Of a stretch of DNA of 64,000 nucleotides, positions 47,178 through 59,481 are shown one piece after another. How positions within the stretch are numbered: the first letter of the stretch is position 1; each line of letters opens with the position of its first letter. Origin of the DNA: Allodiplogaster sudhausi. Taxonomy: Eukaryota; Nematoda; Chromadorea; Rhabditida; Diplogasteridae. The position numbers and the translations under genes are program-made. A model generated the notes under the pieces. That model was not told the DNA's origin. It was given only the letters and a program-made list of their open reading frames with translations, and made no database searches. The stretch lies in NCBI GenBank assembly GCA_945643635.1, contig CALZFC010000130.1:426001-490000 (forward strand). Reading direction: 5' to 3'.

Positions 47178-49833
47178 TTTGAACACTTCCAATTGAAGGT
47201 CGACCTCGACTCGGGCATCGCCGAATTCGCGCATCCCCTTCAGACATTCGTGAACGATCTGGCAGCCCGTCTAACAGATTTGCAGGTATGTATGTATGTA
47301 TGTACATACAGACAAACATATTATTTCTTTTATTTCACATTTTGTTTGTCCAACGCCAGACTTCTTTATACGATTCTTTAAAAAAACCTTTATATACCGC
47401 CATATGAGAAGGAGGGTTGGTGATAAGCTATTTTTTTGCTATTTATGTTTTTAAACACATTTCCCCGAAAGTTATAAAGATTTGTGACTCTCATGTCTAA
47501 GCCAACTTTTGCTTCAACACTTATGTTTCATTGATAAACGAACAATTTCTTTCCCAAGACATCATTTTGTATGCTCTGTCTCTGTCTCTTCTCAGAAGCG
47601 CGCTCTTCGAGTGACGTGGAAGCGGCTGAGCGAAGCACCCAAGACATCTGGCAGAGGCACCATTCACATCATGGAAAAGGTCAGATATCCTTCTAACAGT
47701 ATCTCAAACTAATACTTGTGGTGTTCACACATTGACTAATAAAGCATGATGATGAATGCACCTGTTAGTTTCATGATTTATTAATTAATCTTGAACAACA
47801 CGGATCATTTTGCTGCCTATACAAACACACTCACAGTTAAAGAAATGCACGGTATCAAATTTTATCAAAATTCCCCTACACACACTATTTTTTCAAGGAT
47901 TCTACGTAGGAAAGAAATATGAACATTTTGTCGATGAATTTCATAATAGAAAATTTCGACTTAGGTTTGGTCCTTTGAGATCCTCGAAAAGCTTGTTGAA
48001 CTGGAGTCTTCTGTGCCGTCGCTCTTCTACAAGTCGGCATTTCTCTCCTGTGTCGAGGACCGCCGATGTTGGCGCAACCAAACTAATGAACGGTACCTTT
48101 CTCTAGATATATAATATACATAGATATTTTGATTTCATATCTTTATACCTTTGTTCATACTTTTTCCCTTTATTAATGTATTTATATCGATAATTGATTC
48201 TTCATCTTATTAAAATTATATATATATATATATATATTACATTATTACGTTACCTATATTGCTTAATTTTATTCAGCTTAATTTTTTGAATATTTAATTT
48301 ATCAGCCGTTGGGCAAAGACGATTGCAACGCTGCGGGATCACGCGCATATCCTCGTCACTTTTATCGACGCAATTCTACAGCTCATGTTCGACGGAGTCA
48401 CCGTGCACAACGATATGCCCGACCCGGACACTATAGGTTGCTCACTTATAGATGCTTAGTTTTTTCCTATTTTTTAAAATTATTTTGAAGCTTCCATAAA
48501 ACGCATGCTTCCAGGCCTGCTCCACAACCGTCTCTATCCGCTCGGCTTCAACCGACGCATGTGGCAGGTGCTAGGAGAGTGCTTTGCAGAGGTTGGTTGC
48601 TAAGGCGATGGAAAAGATAAAGAAAGCAATTAACCAATATGGTAGCGAATACTGTTTCTCAAGATAGAGGAACAATTGTTATTTAGAGAATAATGTTTTG
48701 CTAATTTAAAACATCAGAAAAAGTGATAGCTCTCTTTCTGAAAATACGCTTTAAAGAAATTTTTTATCACGTGAACAGTTTGACTATTCCAATCATATTC
48801 TTTCTGAAAATACTTCAAAGAATACAATGTTATTTCGTGAGCAGTTAGACAAACACATTCCAATGAAATCCCTCGTATATCTCTGATACTCTCCCATCTC
48901 TGACACTCTCGCAGGTCTTCTTTATGCAAGACTGCGTGCGTGCGTATCCGCACGCGGCATCCGCGTGGTCGCTGCTCTGCGTCGCCTTCACCGATCGCAT
49001 GTACGCGGCGTCCAAGCCGACCGGCTCGACCGCGTCCGCGCTCGCCGCGTCTGCTTCCGCTAATCAGGTAAGAAAATAGATATTTTTTAAAAATATTTTT
49101 CTGTTTACTTTACTAGTTTATTAGACAGCATACATACTTGTAGCTTTCTTCAGCATTAAAATAGAATAAGGCAAGATTTAAAATAAATAAAAAAGTGTTT
49201 ATTTTTGCTTATAAAATCTTGAGCACAAACTCATGGATCTTATGGCTTTCTCCTCAGTGGCTGTTCTTTCCACTCAGCTTAAGGTTTTTTTCCTCAGTTA
49301 ATGTCCGGCCCTCCGCCTGACTTCCGCGATCTCGTCTGCCCTCGCCGCTCGACTGCACGGCCACTCGAGCTGCCTCTGAGATGTCCGGTCTCCGCCTCCT
49401 CTGCAACATCGCCCCTCTCGCCCCCTACCATTCCTGCATCATGGTTAGCCTCTTTTCCCTTCTCTTTGTGTAGCAACTTATGTACTACAGTATAGGCCAG
49501 TCTTTTGCGTTCATACATATTATCTAATAGTAAGTAATTTAAAGAAGAATATTAATGTTTAGTGCCGAATCAAGTTCGTCATCGGCGAAGCCAACGGCAG
49601 CCGATGCAGCGAACGCCAAGGAGTCAGACGAGGAGGAGCCTTCTTGTTCGACCACCGCCGCTGTCTCCGCCGTCGCACCCACTTCTCCACCACCGCCGGC
49701 GCCCGCGCCTCTCTCAGCGCCCTCTCGCATGTCGCGATCTTCACATCCACCCTACCGAGCCACCAAAAGACACTTCCTTCTCCGGTCAAAGTCCGAAGGT
49801 GTCTCCAGGGTAGTAAGGACTACGGCATTGTAA
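47178..49833 (+). CDS. Globin-domain protein A (nematode type), 5' end unresolved
   Basis: Eight exons: 47178-47285, 47596-47679, 47965-48092, 48306-48436, 48515-48591, 48915-49067, 49298-49443, 49563-49833 (1098 nt, in frame; 365 residues from here). Helix A is RALRVTWKRLSE. B/C contains SLFYKSAFLS. The E helix has distal His in TLRDHAHIL. The F helix has proximal His in GLLHNRL. The H region is RAYPHAASAWSLL. A heme-binding fold is therefore intact; such globins in C. elegans act in oxygen sensing or redox reactions in neurons. A long Ala/Ser/Pro-rich disordered tail follows, with SDEEEPSC and a basic end RATKRHFLLRSKSEG. The true start is unknown; see 45433. Confidence 0.85.
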
Positions 49834-51196
49834 ATGTTGTTGTTATTGAAGATCCTGACCAATAGTATTACATATGTATTTCTATACGAGGATATCCAAT
49901 GAATACGTCATATAATCTTATAATCTTTTCGTACAGCTTACAGATGTTAGTAATGTTGAGTTTGTGAAAGACGATGTCAATCCTTTCGCGTATGGGTATT
50001 CAATACGATTCCAATGATGCTAAAACAACATGTAGGCAGGCTGTGTATTGGGTGGTACGAATCATGGCTCTCAACCAAATGACATGCATTCATTTCTGTA
50101 TATATATATATATTTATAATCCGTTTTTGTTTGTCATGCATGATTTCATAAAGGCGTCTCACGCTTTATAATCTTCTCTTTTATTTGAGAGATCCAAAGG
50201 GTGCACATGAGACATGTACTTGGAAGAGGGATTCATTATCGCTGCTCACAATCAGTGAAATGTAAAAAATAAGAGAAAACATACTTGAATGAGTTTATAT
50301 ATTCAATTGCGAGATACTTGTTTAATTATTAATGAATATTTTTATAATTTCATTTCTTTTTTTATTATTATTATATTTCGATTGACAGCCGAATTGTGAT
50401 ATATTTGATTTCGTGAATGATAAGAGCTGCTGGCAAGTATTCAAAATGAATAATCCAGAATCTGCCCTACAAACTTTATATTTTAATTCTTCTTTGCGTT
50501 CCTTTCACTTCGACGTTAAATCGTCATTCCATTTGTGAAAGAGTACTTCCTTGCATGGCTTCCCATGTCAGAAGCAATTGGTAAACGCTTGTTCAGACAG
50601 CTAGAGAGAGAGACGGTAAGAGAGAGAGATCGAGAGAGAGCGAGATAGAGAGAGAATGAAACTAGGAGAGAAAGCGAGTCAGAGAGAGTACAAGAGAGAG
50701 TGTGAGCGCATATGGAGTTCTATGGAATGAGACAGTGATAGACAAAGAGTGTGACGGCAGAATGGAGAAAATATTAGAACAAAGGTAGAAAAGAGCCGGA
50801 AATCGTTCCGCTGAGAGAGAGAGAGAGAGTGAGAGACGACGAGGAAAAAAGAGATAGAGAAAGGGAGACTCGGATGGAAAGGAGAGCGAGAGAGAGAGAG
50901 AGCAATAGAGATAGCAAAGAGGAGAGAGAGGGGGACGGAGAGAGGGAGAGAGAGAATCAGAAAAGGCTCATGCCGGAAGAGCGGCCTGCCAGGTGCTTCG
51001 AGAAGTCTGGCAGTTTGTGACGTTATAGCTAAGCCTTAACTTCACTATAGGAAAGCAGAGAGCGAAATAGTATTGACGAGAGATCGAGAGGGTCAATAAT
51101 TCAGGAAAAAGGTAGAGTAGAAAAACACACCGTGAGAGAATGTATGGGCAACATAGGCAAACCCTTCAGGATTAATCAAGCGTACAATGCCAATTG

Positions 51197-51235
<39 letters not shown>

Positions 51236-51599
51236 AAGGAAGAGATATGAAACGGGAGAGCAGAGAGAAGAAGAGAGCAAGAGAGCGAGATAGCGAGTGA
51301 GAGATCGAGAGAAGCAGAGAAAAACGTCAAAAGTATTTTGGCAAAGTGTACGTCGAAGGTAAAATGTCCATAGGAAGAAGCTGTCTGCGGGAAAATAAAA
51401 GAGAGCAAAGCGTTTAACACAAAAGACAGGAGCGTGAAGGTGAATATGGGAAGAAGCAAGGAGACTGATTTTGAATGAGCCTGGGAGTGCGCGAGAGTAG
51501 TAGAGAAGCGAGAGAAAGAAAAGGGAAGAGACGGAGAGAGAGAGGGAGCGAGAGAAACAGAGAGAGAGAGAGAAAGAGACGAGAGAGAGAGAAAGAGAC

Positions 51600-51643
<44 letters not shown>

Positions 51644-52235
51644 GAGCGAGAGGGCTTTGCCATGCAGACCTCGTGCCCCTGCCCGGGTCTTCTCATCTTC
51701 GGTTGCTCCTGCGTCGTCGCACCTGCAGGTTCCCATGTGTACACGCGAGGGCGCGCTGAATACTCGGACCGCGGTTAGTATTACTATTTATGTAGTACCT
51801 TTATTCATGGCTTCTACTAGTTCTCCCCTACATACATTTGCTCGCTACGACCCTCGAATCCATACGACTACATTGTTTGTATATGTACGTATTTAATGTG
51901 CTTCAGTATAATGGCAATGAGCTCTCTAATTTTGAGAATAATTTTTAGTTTTTTATATATAGCTTTTTTTTAAATATTGAAATAGAACAGTTAAGAAAAT
52001 GCAAAAAAAAAGAATCAAAATGAATAATGACCCAGAATGAGAACCAAACTGCCTAGTCATGCCCGCGAATCCGATTCTCTCCAGCTTCTTCGCCTCCACC
52101 AGCACCACGGATAGAGAGAGGTTGGAGAGATCGAGTAATCGAGAGATCAGCAGGGAAGGAGAACGAGAGAGAGAGAGAGAGAGTGAGAGAGCGAGAAAAC
52201 GTTGAGATGAGTTATTGCTTGCGTGCTTTCTAGAT
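49834..52235. other. Spacer between globin paralogs, GA-rich
   Basis: AT-rich to about 50580, then purine repeats (50600-50960, 51195-51310, 51500-51650). An exon-like 56-base island after CATGCAG (51669-51728) is open but unlinked. No gene assigned. Confidence 0.6.
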
Positions 52236-55233
52236 ATGAATACGTCCTCGGTTGTGGAACGAATGCCAAAACTGGATCTTTCTTCGTTCAGTGTGGCAAA
52301 TAAGGTACGCATTTTCATCATTGTAAAAGTGTTGATTAAGAGTGTAATTAAATCTGTGAAAAAGTCCTTCTTTTCTTCCCAATAAAGAAACCAAGAACAG
52401 AAAAAAACAGCTCTTCTTCCCAAAGCATTGCAGAATAATTTTGGCAGCAAAATAAGGCCCAAACATACCGTATACCAGGCGACAGTAACCGTCGAATCGC
52501 GCGCCGGCTGTTCAGTGTGTCATCCGAAGACTATCCAGCCACATCACCATCCCCTGCATCCCTTCGCACTCGAGCTCGCTGGCAAGCTGACCGAGCAGCA
52601 GGTTCTGCGGAATAATGAATTATATAAGAATAGTTTGACTTTAAAAATAAATAATATAAACGCAATTTTAACATGTATCATTAACTTATAAGACACACAA
52701 AGAAGAGCTTTTATAAATATTGTCCTTTAAAAAAAGTAATGTTCAGCGGCGAGCGCTGAAAGTAACCTGGCGGCGAATCAGCGAGCGGCCAGCAACGTCT
52801 AACTTTAGCGCTTTTCGAGTTATGGAGAAGGTTAGGGCTAAGAAGATCGGAAGCTACGGAGGCAACTGAAAAATTTTTCCTCAAAATTATCTTTTTATTA
52901 TCCTTTAAATTATATAATTACACTTGTTATTGCTATTTATTTTCGATTCATGGAAAAAAGTTTCCTCGTGCAAATTAACAGATTATTGACGAGGTCGCAA
53001 AGGCTGAGCCGATAGTGCCCGCTCTCTTCTACAAGGCCGCCTTCCTCTCCTCCATCGAGGACATGAGTGGCTATCGAAGACGGAATGGCGAAGTGTTAGC
53101 TATAGCCTTGAAGAAGCCACAAACTCACTCTTGAATTCGCGTCTCTTTGCATGACACAAGAGAGCATGTAATTTAGAGAGACGCGACTGGACTACAATTG
53201 TCAGGAACATTCAAATTGACTACAGTGGAGCTGCGTGCTCCTTTAATATGAGAGAAGTAGCAGGGGAAGAGTTGAGTTCGTGACTGCCCTCGCAGAAGTG
53301 GGACTCAGTCTTTAAAAAAACAAATTCAAAAGAATCACCTTATCTTCAAAAAAAAAGAAGAATGAAATGAATCAATTAAAGGAACCACTAAATGATACTG
53401 CAGTATTAGATTAGACCCATTTTGAACGCGCGACGCCCTTCTCCTGGTTAGAGAGCGTGTGAAATAGGAGATTGGCTAACAGGTAGACAAAAAAATGTTG
53501 GCCGAGCCATATTTTGCGCGCTCTTAACTTTGTAGCAAGTGGACAAAAATGGTTCAAACTTTCTAGATGTATGTTTTAGAGAGACGCGAATAGATACAAG
53601 CAAGTTCACAAAACAATATGTTCATTATTCAGTGAACAGCTCCTTTAAATTCGGCATCACAGAATTCGCGCGAATAACTTTGCGACGTTCCGCGAGCACG
53701 CGCGCGTCCTCGTCCTCTACATCGACGCAGTGATGCAGTTGCTGCTCAACGGGCGCACGGCGCACGCGCATCTCCCCGACCCGGAAGCAGTCGGTTAATA
53801 GAAGGGAGACAAGTGAAAAAACAGCTGTAGATCTTGTAATGCTCCTACCTCTCATCTCTGTTTCTCTCGCTCTCTCTCTCTCTGCTCTCTCGCTCTCTGT
53901 GACTCTATCACTCTTCCGGTTTCTCTCTCCCTCTTTCTCTCTCTCTCTCTCTCTGTTCTCTTCTGCAGCTTTTGCTCACAATCGCCTCGGTCCACTCGGC
54001 TTCAAGCGGCGTCTCTGGAAGCGATTCGGCGAATGTTTTGCGGAGGTTTTTGCTCGTCATTTATCATTTAAGCTGATTTCTGATATTTTCATTAGGTATA
54101 AAACATAATTTATTTAGTTAACATTACTGTCAACATTCTATAAGTCAGTTGACAAGAAAATATAGAGATTAGACCAAGTTGACATGGAGTAAAGAGGTGC
54201 TTAACTACAGGTAATGTTCAACGAAGACGGCATCCACGCGTACCCGCATGCAGCCTCTGCGTGGTCGATTCTCGCCGTCTCACTCACCGAGCGATTCTTC
54301 GCAGCGGCATCCGACCCCGATTCCGCGGTTAAAGTCCCTACTTTCGGTGCTACTGTGTAGTATCCCGCTTATTAAGACAAACGCTCCCTCGCTTTCTCTA
54401 TCAATCTCTGTCTCTCCCTCGCTCTCTCACTCTCTCTTCTCTCGCTCCATCAATCTCTCTCTCTCTCTCTTCTCTCTCCCCTTTCCCTCTCCAGTGCTCT
54501 CTGACCTCTCTGGTGCGTCCTCTCCGTCTGCCGATGAGTCGTCTGGTGCGCGATCCCTCTCCTCCAGCCTCAGCCTCCTCCTCCTGCTACTACTCTGCGC
54601 GCGATGTGGATGATGCTGAGCAGCAGAGACACGTCGCGCTCGTCACCGCCGCCCTCCCACCGCATCCACCGCACCATCGATCACTGGGCGCAGCCGTCGT
54701 AGAGCGATGGCGCAGAGTGGTAAGGGAATAGAGAGAGAGAGAAATGAGAGAGATGAGAGACAGAAGGAGAGAGGAGAGAGAAAGAGAGAGATGAGAGACA
54801 GAAGGAGAGAGAGAGAGAGAAAAAGAGAGAGACCATAAAATCAACTCGTGAATGGCTCTCAGAATTTGCATACAATACAGAGAAATCAGGCATTCAATTC
54901 CGTTGTATCCTATCCGTAATTATGCTTTACAACTCGAGAAGGCAGGAACTGATTAACTAAAAATATGCTCTAACAAATTTTGAGTAGACTTTCTTCTTGA
55001 CGTTCATAGTAAAATTTGAATCTAAATTCCTTTTCAAGATGCGCGTCCCGCCCGCAGTCGGCACTCCGCAACGTGCGCGACACCGATCGACGGCGCCGTC
55101 CAAGCAGCCGCCGCCGGGTCTCGCGCCCTCTCGCACGCCCACCCGACGCGCCCACTCGACCGAGCACTTGCCAGCCACGCCACTCAATGGCGGCAAGAAG
55201 AAGGAAACATCAAGAGCATTTGGGGTACGATAA
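52236..55233 (+). CDS. Globin-domain protein B (nematode type), complete
   Basis: 392 residues, nine exons: 52236-52304, 52434-52601, 52747-52830, 52982-53094, 53663-53793, 53969-54045, 54211-54327, 54495-54719, 55039-55233 (1179 nt). The start follows TGCTTTCTAG|AT, a likely trans-splice site. The N-terminal extension has CSVCHPKTIQPHHHPLHP (Cys/His-rich). Globin core: RALKVTWRRISE, PALFYKAAFLSS, distal His in FREHARVL (H157), proximal His in FAHNRL (H192), HAYPHAASAWSIL. The tail is Pro/Arg/Ser-rich and disordered. Three core exons have exactly the same lengths (84, 131, 77 nt) as in globin A, so the two arose by tandem duplication. Extra repeats widened its introns. Confidence 0.88.
53130..53670. 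repeat. Two dispersed-repeat arms in a globin B intron
   Basis: CTTGAATTCGCGTCTCTTTGCATGACAC...TTTAGAGAGACGCG...GAGCTGCGTGCTCCTTTAA (53130-53255) and a second partial copy 53570-53650. The next exon starts AG|AATTCGCGCG, so the repeat edge lies at or next to the splice acceptor. Confidence 0.6.
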
Positions 55234-55760
55234 CACCCTCAAGTATTAGGGAGAGACAATTTTGCGCATGTCGGACTGATTGTAAGAATGAGGAATAAAA
55301 GGCGGCGAGAGAGGAAAGACAGAGGAATCTGAAAGGGTGATAATAGAGTTCAGGAGGGGCTCACGGTTTTAATACAAAAGTGAAATGTGTTCTTGATGTT
55401 TCCAATGAGTGTCGTTGAATATTGTCAGAATATTCTCGTAGAATATTCAATCCATTTCTCAGTTCAGTCTAAATGCATTAGCTGTTATTCAAGTTTATGA
55501 AAACTTGCCATTAATTCAGTTGTCATCCTACCTCATGGATTCATCGGGTTGAGGGCGGCTTGTTTGTGTACATGCATGAGTGAACAAAAAGAAAGAAGCT
55601 TGAAACAAAATTTATTATGATAAAATAAATGATAATCATTGCTCAATCTAATGTCGAATTGAATAAACTAAGATAAGAAATATGCAGAATGCGTTTAAAA
55701 TATTGCAAATATCAGCACAAATATTATTCCCGTTCTAATCCACACTCATTGTCTCTATCT

Positions 55761-56565
55761 CTACAATCGTGTGCATTCCTCCTCCCTATCATCGTCATCC
55801 TTCTTCTCCTCCTCTTGTTTGTTGTTGAAGTCAGCACCTGCAAGACTACAATTTCGTGTAGTCAAATTTCGCAGTTTCGTATCAAATATTTAACTATTCC
55901 TCTCATCAGAAAGTTAGTTAAAGTGTGGCAAAACAGGAAAAGCAATATCAAACCAGGAACGCTCAATCGATTGCTGGTTTTCGCCTGGGACATGGCGACT
56001 TTCCGAATGGGAGTGCCCTCTTCTCGCGGACTCATTCGCTGGGGCGTCTTCATGAAAATGATTAAGATAAAATATATTCTTTTTATTACTATTTTTTTAT
56101 TTTAATAATTTTTAACAATTAACCGGCGATCTGCTCCTGCGGAAGAAGCCTTCTTTGCTGTCGACTGGCGGAGTCACTCCGGGACTCTCTACGCTGCCTC
56201 GTATTCCTATAGTGACAGGAGTACAAATTCCAAGGAAGAGGAAGAATTACAAATGAAAGATATGATAAGATAAAGGAAAAATTCGTATTTCTTAAAACCT
56301 TTTCTAGCCCTCTACTCTTCAACTGCTGACCTCGCTTGTGAAAGACGGCCTGAGTCGGTTTCCTCACACGAAGTCGCCGTCCTGTCAGAATCTTTTGTTT
56401 TGAAACCTGAACCAATATTTACGGTCTTGCATTAGTAAATTATGTGGAGTTTACATGTGAAACAGCTATCTATAGCTCTGCTTGTTATTGAATATTCTCT
56501 AGTAATGTTCATACCGCATTATTTCGAGTTTTGTTGGAACTTGAAGAAGACGAGACACTTTCCAT
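55761..56565 (-). CDS. Unrecognised 126-residue charged, disordered protein
   Basis: Five exons (minus): 56515-56565, 56331-56406, 56124-56206, 55954-56047, 55761-55837, every junction GT-AG and in phase. The protein begins MESVSSSSSSNKTRNNA, then a basic stretch KILTGRRLRVRKPTQ. It has several proline-directed phospho-acceptor-like sites (SPGVTPP, RSRSPTPQ, MSPREEGTPIRK), then an acidic tail KQEEEKKDDDDREEE ending CTRL. No domain recognised. Composition fits a nuclear or cytoskeleton-associated regulatory protein. AATAAA on the minus strand near 55611-55616 supports the 3' end. Confidence 0.78.
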
Positions 56566-57330
56566 GATGTTAGCGGTGCTCTGGCTCTTTTTATAAATTC
56601 TTGCTGAACTGATTATAATTAGTACGATAACAAATTAAACATAACAAAAGACATGCCTTCAAATAACTGCATCAGACATTATTCTACTATCACCAGAATA
56701 CTTCTCTTCTCTGAAGAATCGACGCGAAAAAACGGCAAAACAAATAAATATGCCCCAGATGAGCAATTGGAATTGTAGGTGGAACGATCGAATTGCTTGG
56801 CATAGTTTCTTCGTTGTTCTCACCGTTCACCCTCTCTCTCTCTCTCTTTCTTCCTCTCTCTCTCTCTTTCTCTCTCTCTCTCTTTCTCTCTTTCTCTCTC
56901 TCTCTTGTCTACCTTGCCTCACTTCTCTCTTATTTTCTGTTTCGGTCGCTCTCCTCCCATCTATCTTCGTCTTATTTTCAATCATTTTGCTTTCTCTTCT
57001 TTCTTGTCTTCTCGACCATTCCGATGAATCACTTTGCCGACAGCAATGTCCAATGTTTTCACCTCGCCACGTTCACTTCTCCACCAATAACAGACGCATT
57101 CCAATGCAGGAGTGTGAGCAATCTTTTACATTCAAGGATACATAAGATGTCTTAAAATAGAAGACATTTACTTGTTCCTCTTCTTAAAGAATGAGAAGAA
57201 TTTCGACAGTTTACCTTTTTTCTTCTTATTGTTAGAACCAAAAGAAATATTAAGGAATGCACGTAGATATATAAACTAATTCGAAAGTTGATGAGTCCTA
57301 TTTCATTAAATTAAAAGAGCATTTTGAGAT
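56566..57330. other. Spacer with a CT microsatellite
   Basis: CT tract at 56830-56910 gives spurious Ser/Leu-rich open frames. No gene recognised. Confidence 0.55.
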
Positions 57331-57782
57331 ATACCGTATTTTCTCTATTAGTACCCCCGGGGGTTCTGTTTTTCAATACCCTTGCGGGGGAGGGGCACTA
57401 TTAGAGGGAGGGGTTCTATTAGAGGGAGGGGAATTATTTTTCAATGTGAGACACTCAATGTTTAATAACAACATTTCATTCCTAAAAAAAAGAAGAATCA
57501 TAGCCCGAATTCAATGGAATCATCACTGGAATATCCGTTTTACAACAGATTTATCATGAATTTGGCATCAGTTCATTGGTAAGAGCACCTCATGCCTCCA
57601 GGATTTATACGAGGCACACCTAGAGCTGAAATAGTAGACTATTAGGGGGGGGGGTTCTATTGGAGGGGAGGTTCTACTTGAGGGAGGGGTTCTATTTTTC
57701 AATGGCATTTTCAGAGGGGGGTACTATTAGAGGGGAGGTTCTAATAAAGGGGGGGGGGGTTTTAATATAGAAAATACGGTAT
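57331..57782. mobile_element. MITE-like element with TACCGTATTTTCT ends
   Basis: Left end ATACCGTATTTTCTCTATTA followed by CCCCC; right end GGGGG...TATAGAAAATACGGTAT is its inverted copy. The body repeats GAGGGAGGGGTTCTATTAG-like G-rich strings. A tRNA-like box (TTCATTGGTAAGAGCACC, 57567-57584) sits inside. No coding capacity. Confidence 0.8.
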
Positions 57783-59481
57783 TCCATTTTGCTTCGTGAC
57801 CTGCAAAAGTGCGGTCAAGTTTGCGCCGATGGTTAAGTCCGCAACGCTTTGATAACCCAACGGCTCCTGACCTGCACGAGGCGGCTGTTTACGTGCTCTA
57901 AATATATACCACGTTGTGAGCCAGCATCCGATATCTGGCTGGTTTTTCTTGTCTTTGTTTTGCCTAATCGCAGTCGGCCAAGGAACGACTGATTGTGGTA
58001 GAGAGAAAGTTTTGAATTCTCTGAATGACTTTCCTCCATTGCTCGCTTGAACTAGTCAGCAGAAAAAAGGATAAGGAAACTCAAATGGGAAGGCAGATAA
58101 CATGTTGCGTTCAGAATAGAGAAGTGTTCCTGCTACTTTATGATATCGCCTACACAATCGTGCGGAAACAAACTTTGTGAAGATTCAAAGAATATAAACG
58201 TTTCTTGTCCCTGAGCAGATTCATGTGGTCTTTGCAGGCGCTTTATTCAGTCGTCAATTAAGAGGCAGAGAAAGTGTCGCACAATTGAATGCGCCTAAAT
58301 GATGCACATAGTCGGTTGGCATATGTGGAGAGAATTGAAAAGACAATCAGTGACCAGAGAAGCAAAATTACAATAGAGAACTACAAAAAAGGGGGGGAAG
58401 AGGAAATCGACATTCCTTTTTAGATTCATACAGATGTGGACGAGGCAGAAGCGAGGAAACCTAGACGACTGAGTTAGAGGATGAGGTGACAGGTACAGTA
58501 GTTGGTTGTATTACGGTAGTGTTTGTAAGTCTCTAAACAACTAAGGAAGCATATATCTTTTTTTTTTGGGTTTTTAACATAATGAATAAATGTACGATTG
58601 ATCGCTTACTTTAGAACGAAAATGCCTATACATTGAGACGTCAAAGATTACATCGATTCGATGCTTTCTAGCGATCTCTCCGAATCCAAGCAAAGCGGGC
58701 AACAGAAAGAGAGAAGGCTCTTATTGTTAGTTGCTTCGATCGATTTACATGCTTGCCACGTACAAGGCGAATATAAAGAAGACATTACAAAGAGAAAAAT
58801 TAAAGAAGAACTCGGACGAAAAACTGTGAACTTTAGTGCTCTCATAATTCTCATACATAAAACGGATAAAGCGAGCATTTCGACGAATACCTAAGCGGGA
58901 CGAACACACACACACACGAAAGAAAACCCTCTCTATGAATACAATACAAAGACGGCTCAAATACCCAAATACTCGAAAGATAAGAAGAAGAAGAAAAAAT
59001 CTATAATGCTTTACACTTTATACTCTATAATACAAAACGAGAATCTCGTTATGCGTCAATATACAGTGGTTGCAAAATCGCCGCATCTAGCATTGATTTT
59101 TTTTGGTCGGAACCGACGCGGCCGCAGAATATTTGGGAATTGTCCATCGATTGAGTAGCAGCGCTGTCTTACAGCCTTTGATAATCATCGCAGACCTTCG
59201 CCGGCTCGCATTATATTATTTATATCATTCCACTTCCTAATACTGATAAGAAAAGATAGATGAAGACTTCTCCGCGTAGACGACTTAAAAAATTATTCAT
59301 ACAGATGAAGCGTTTCATACAAAAGGAAGTGCGTGTGTTACTAGAAGTAGCTTAATCGAAAATCTTACTTAAAGGAGAAAAAGACACTCTTACTAAAAAT
59401 GAACTCCCTCTATACAATTACGATAGGAAATATCTCTTGTGGTTACTGAGGAGTGACATGTCAACGCATGTGAGACTCTTC
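57783..59481. other. Spacer with no recognised gene
   Basis: Mixed AT-rich sequence; short open frames at 57833-58039 and 58661-58894 have no protein-like features I trust. A short CA repeat lies at about 58905. Confidence 0.55.
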
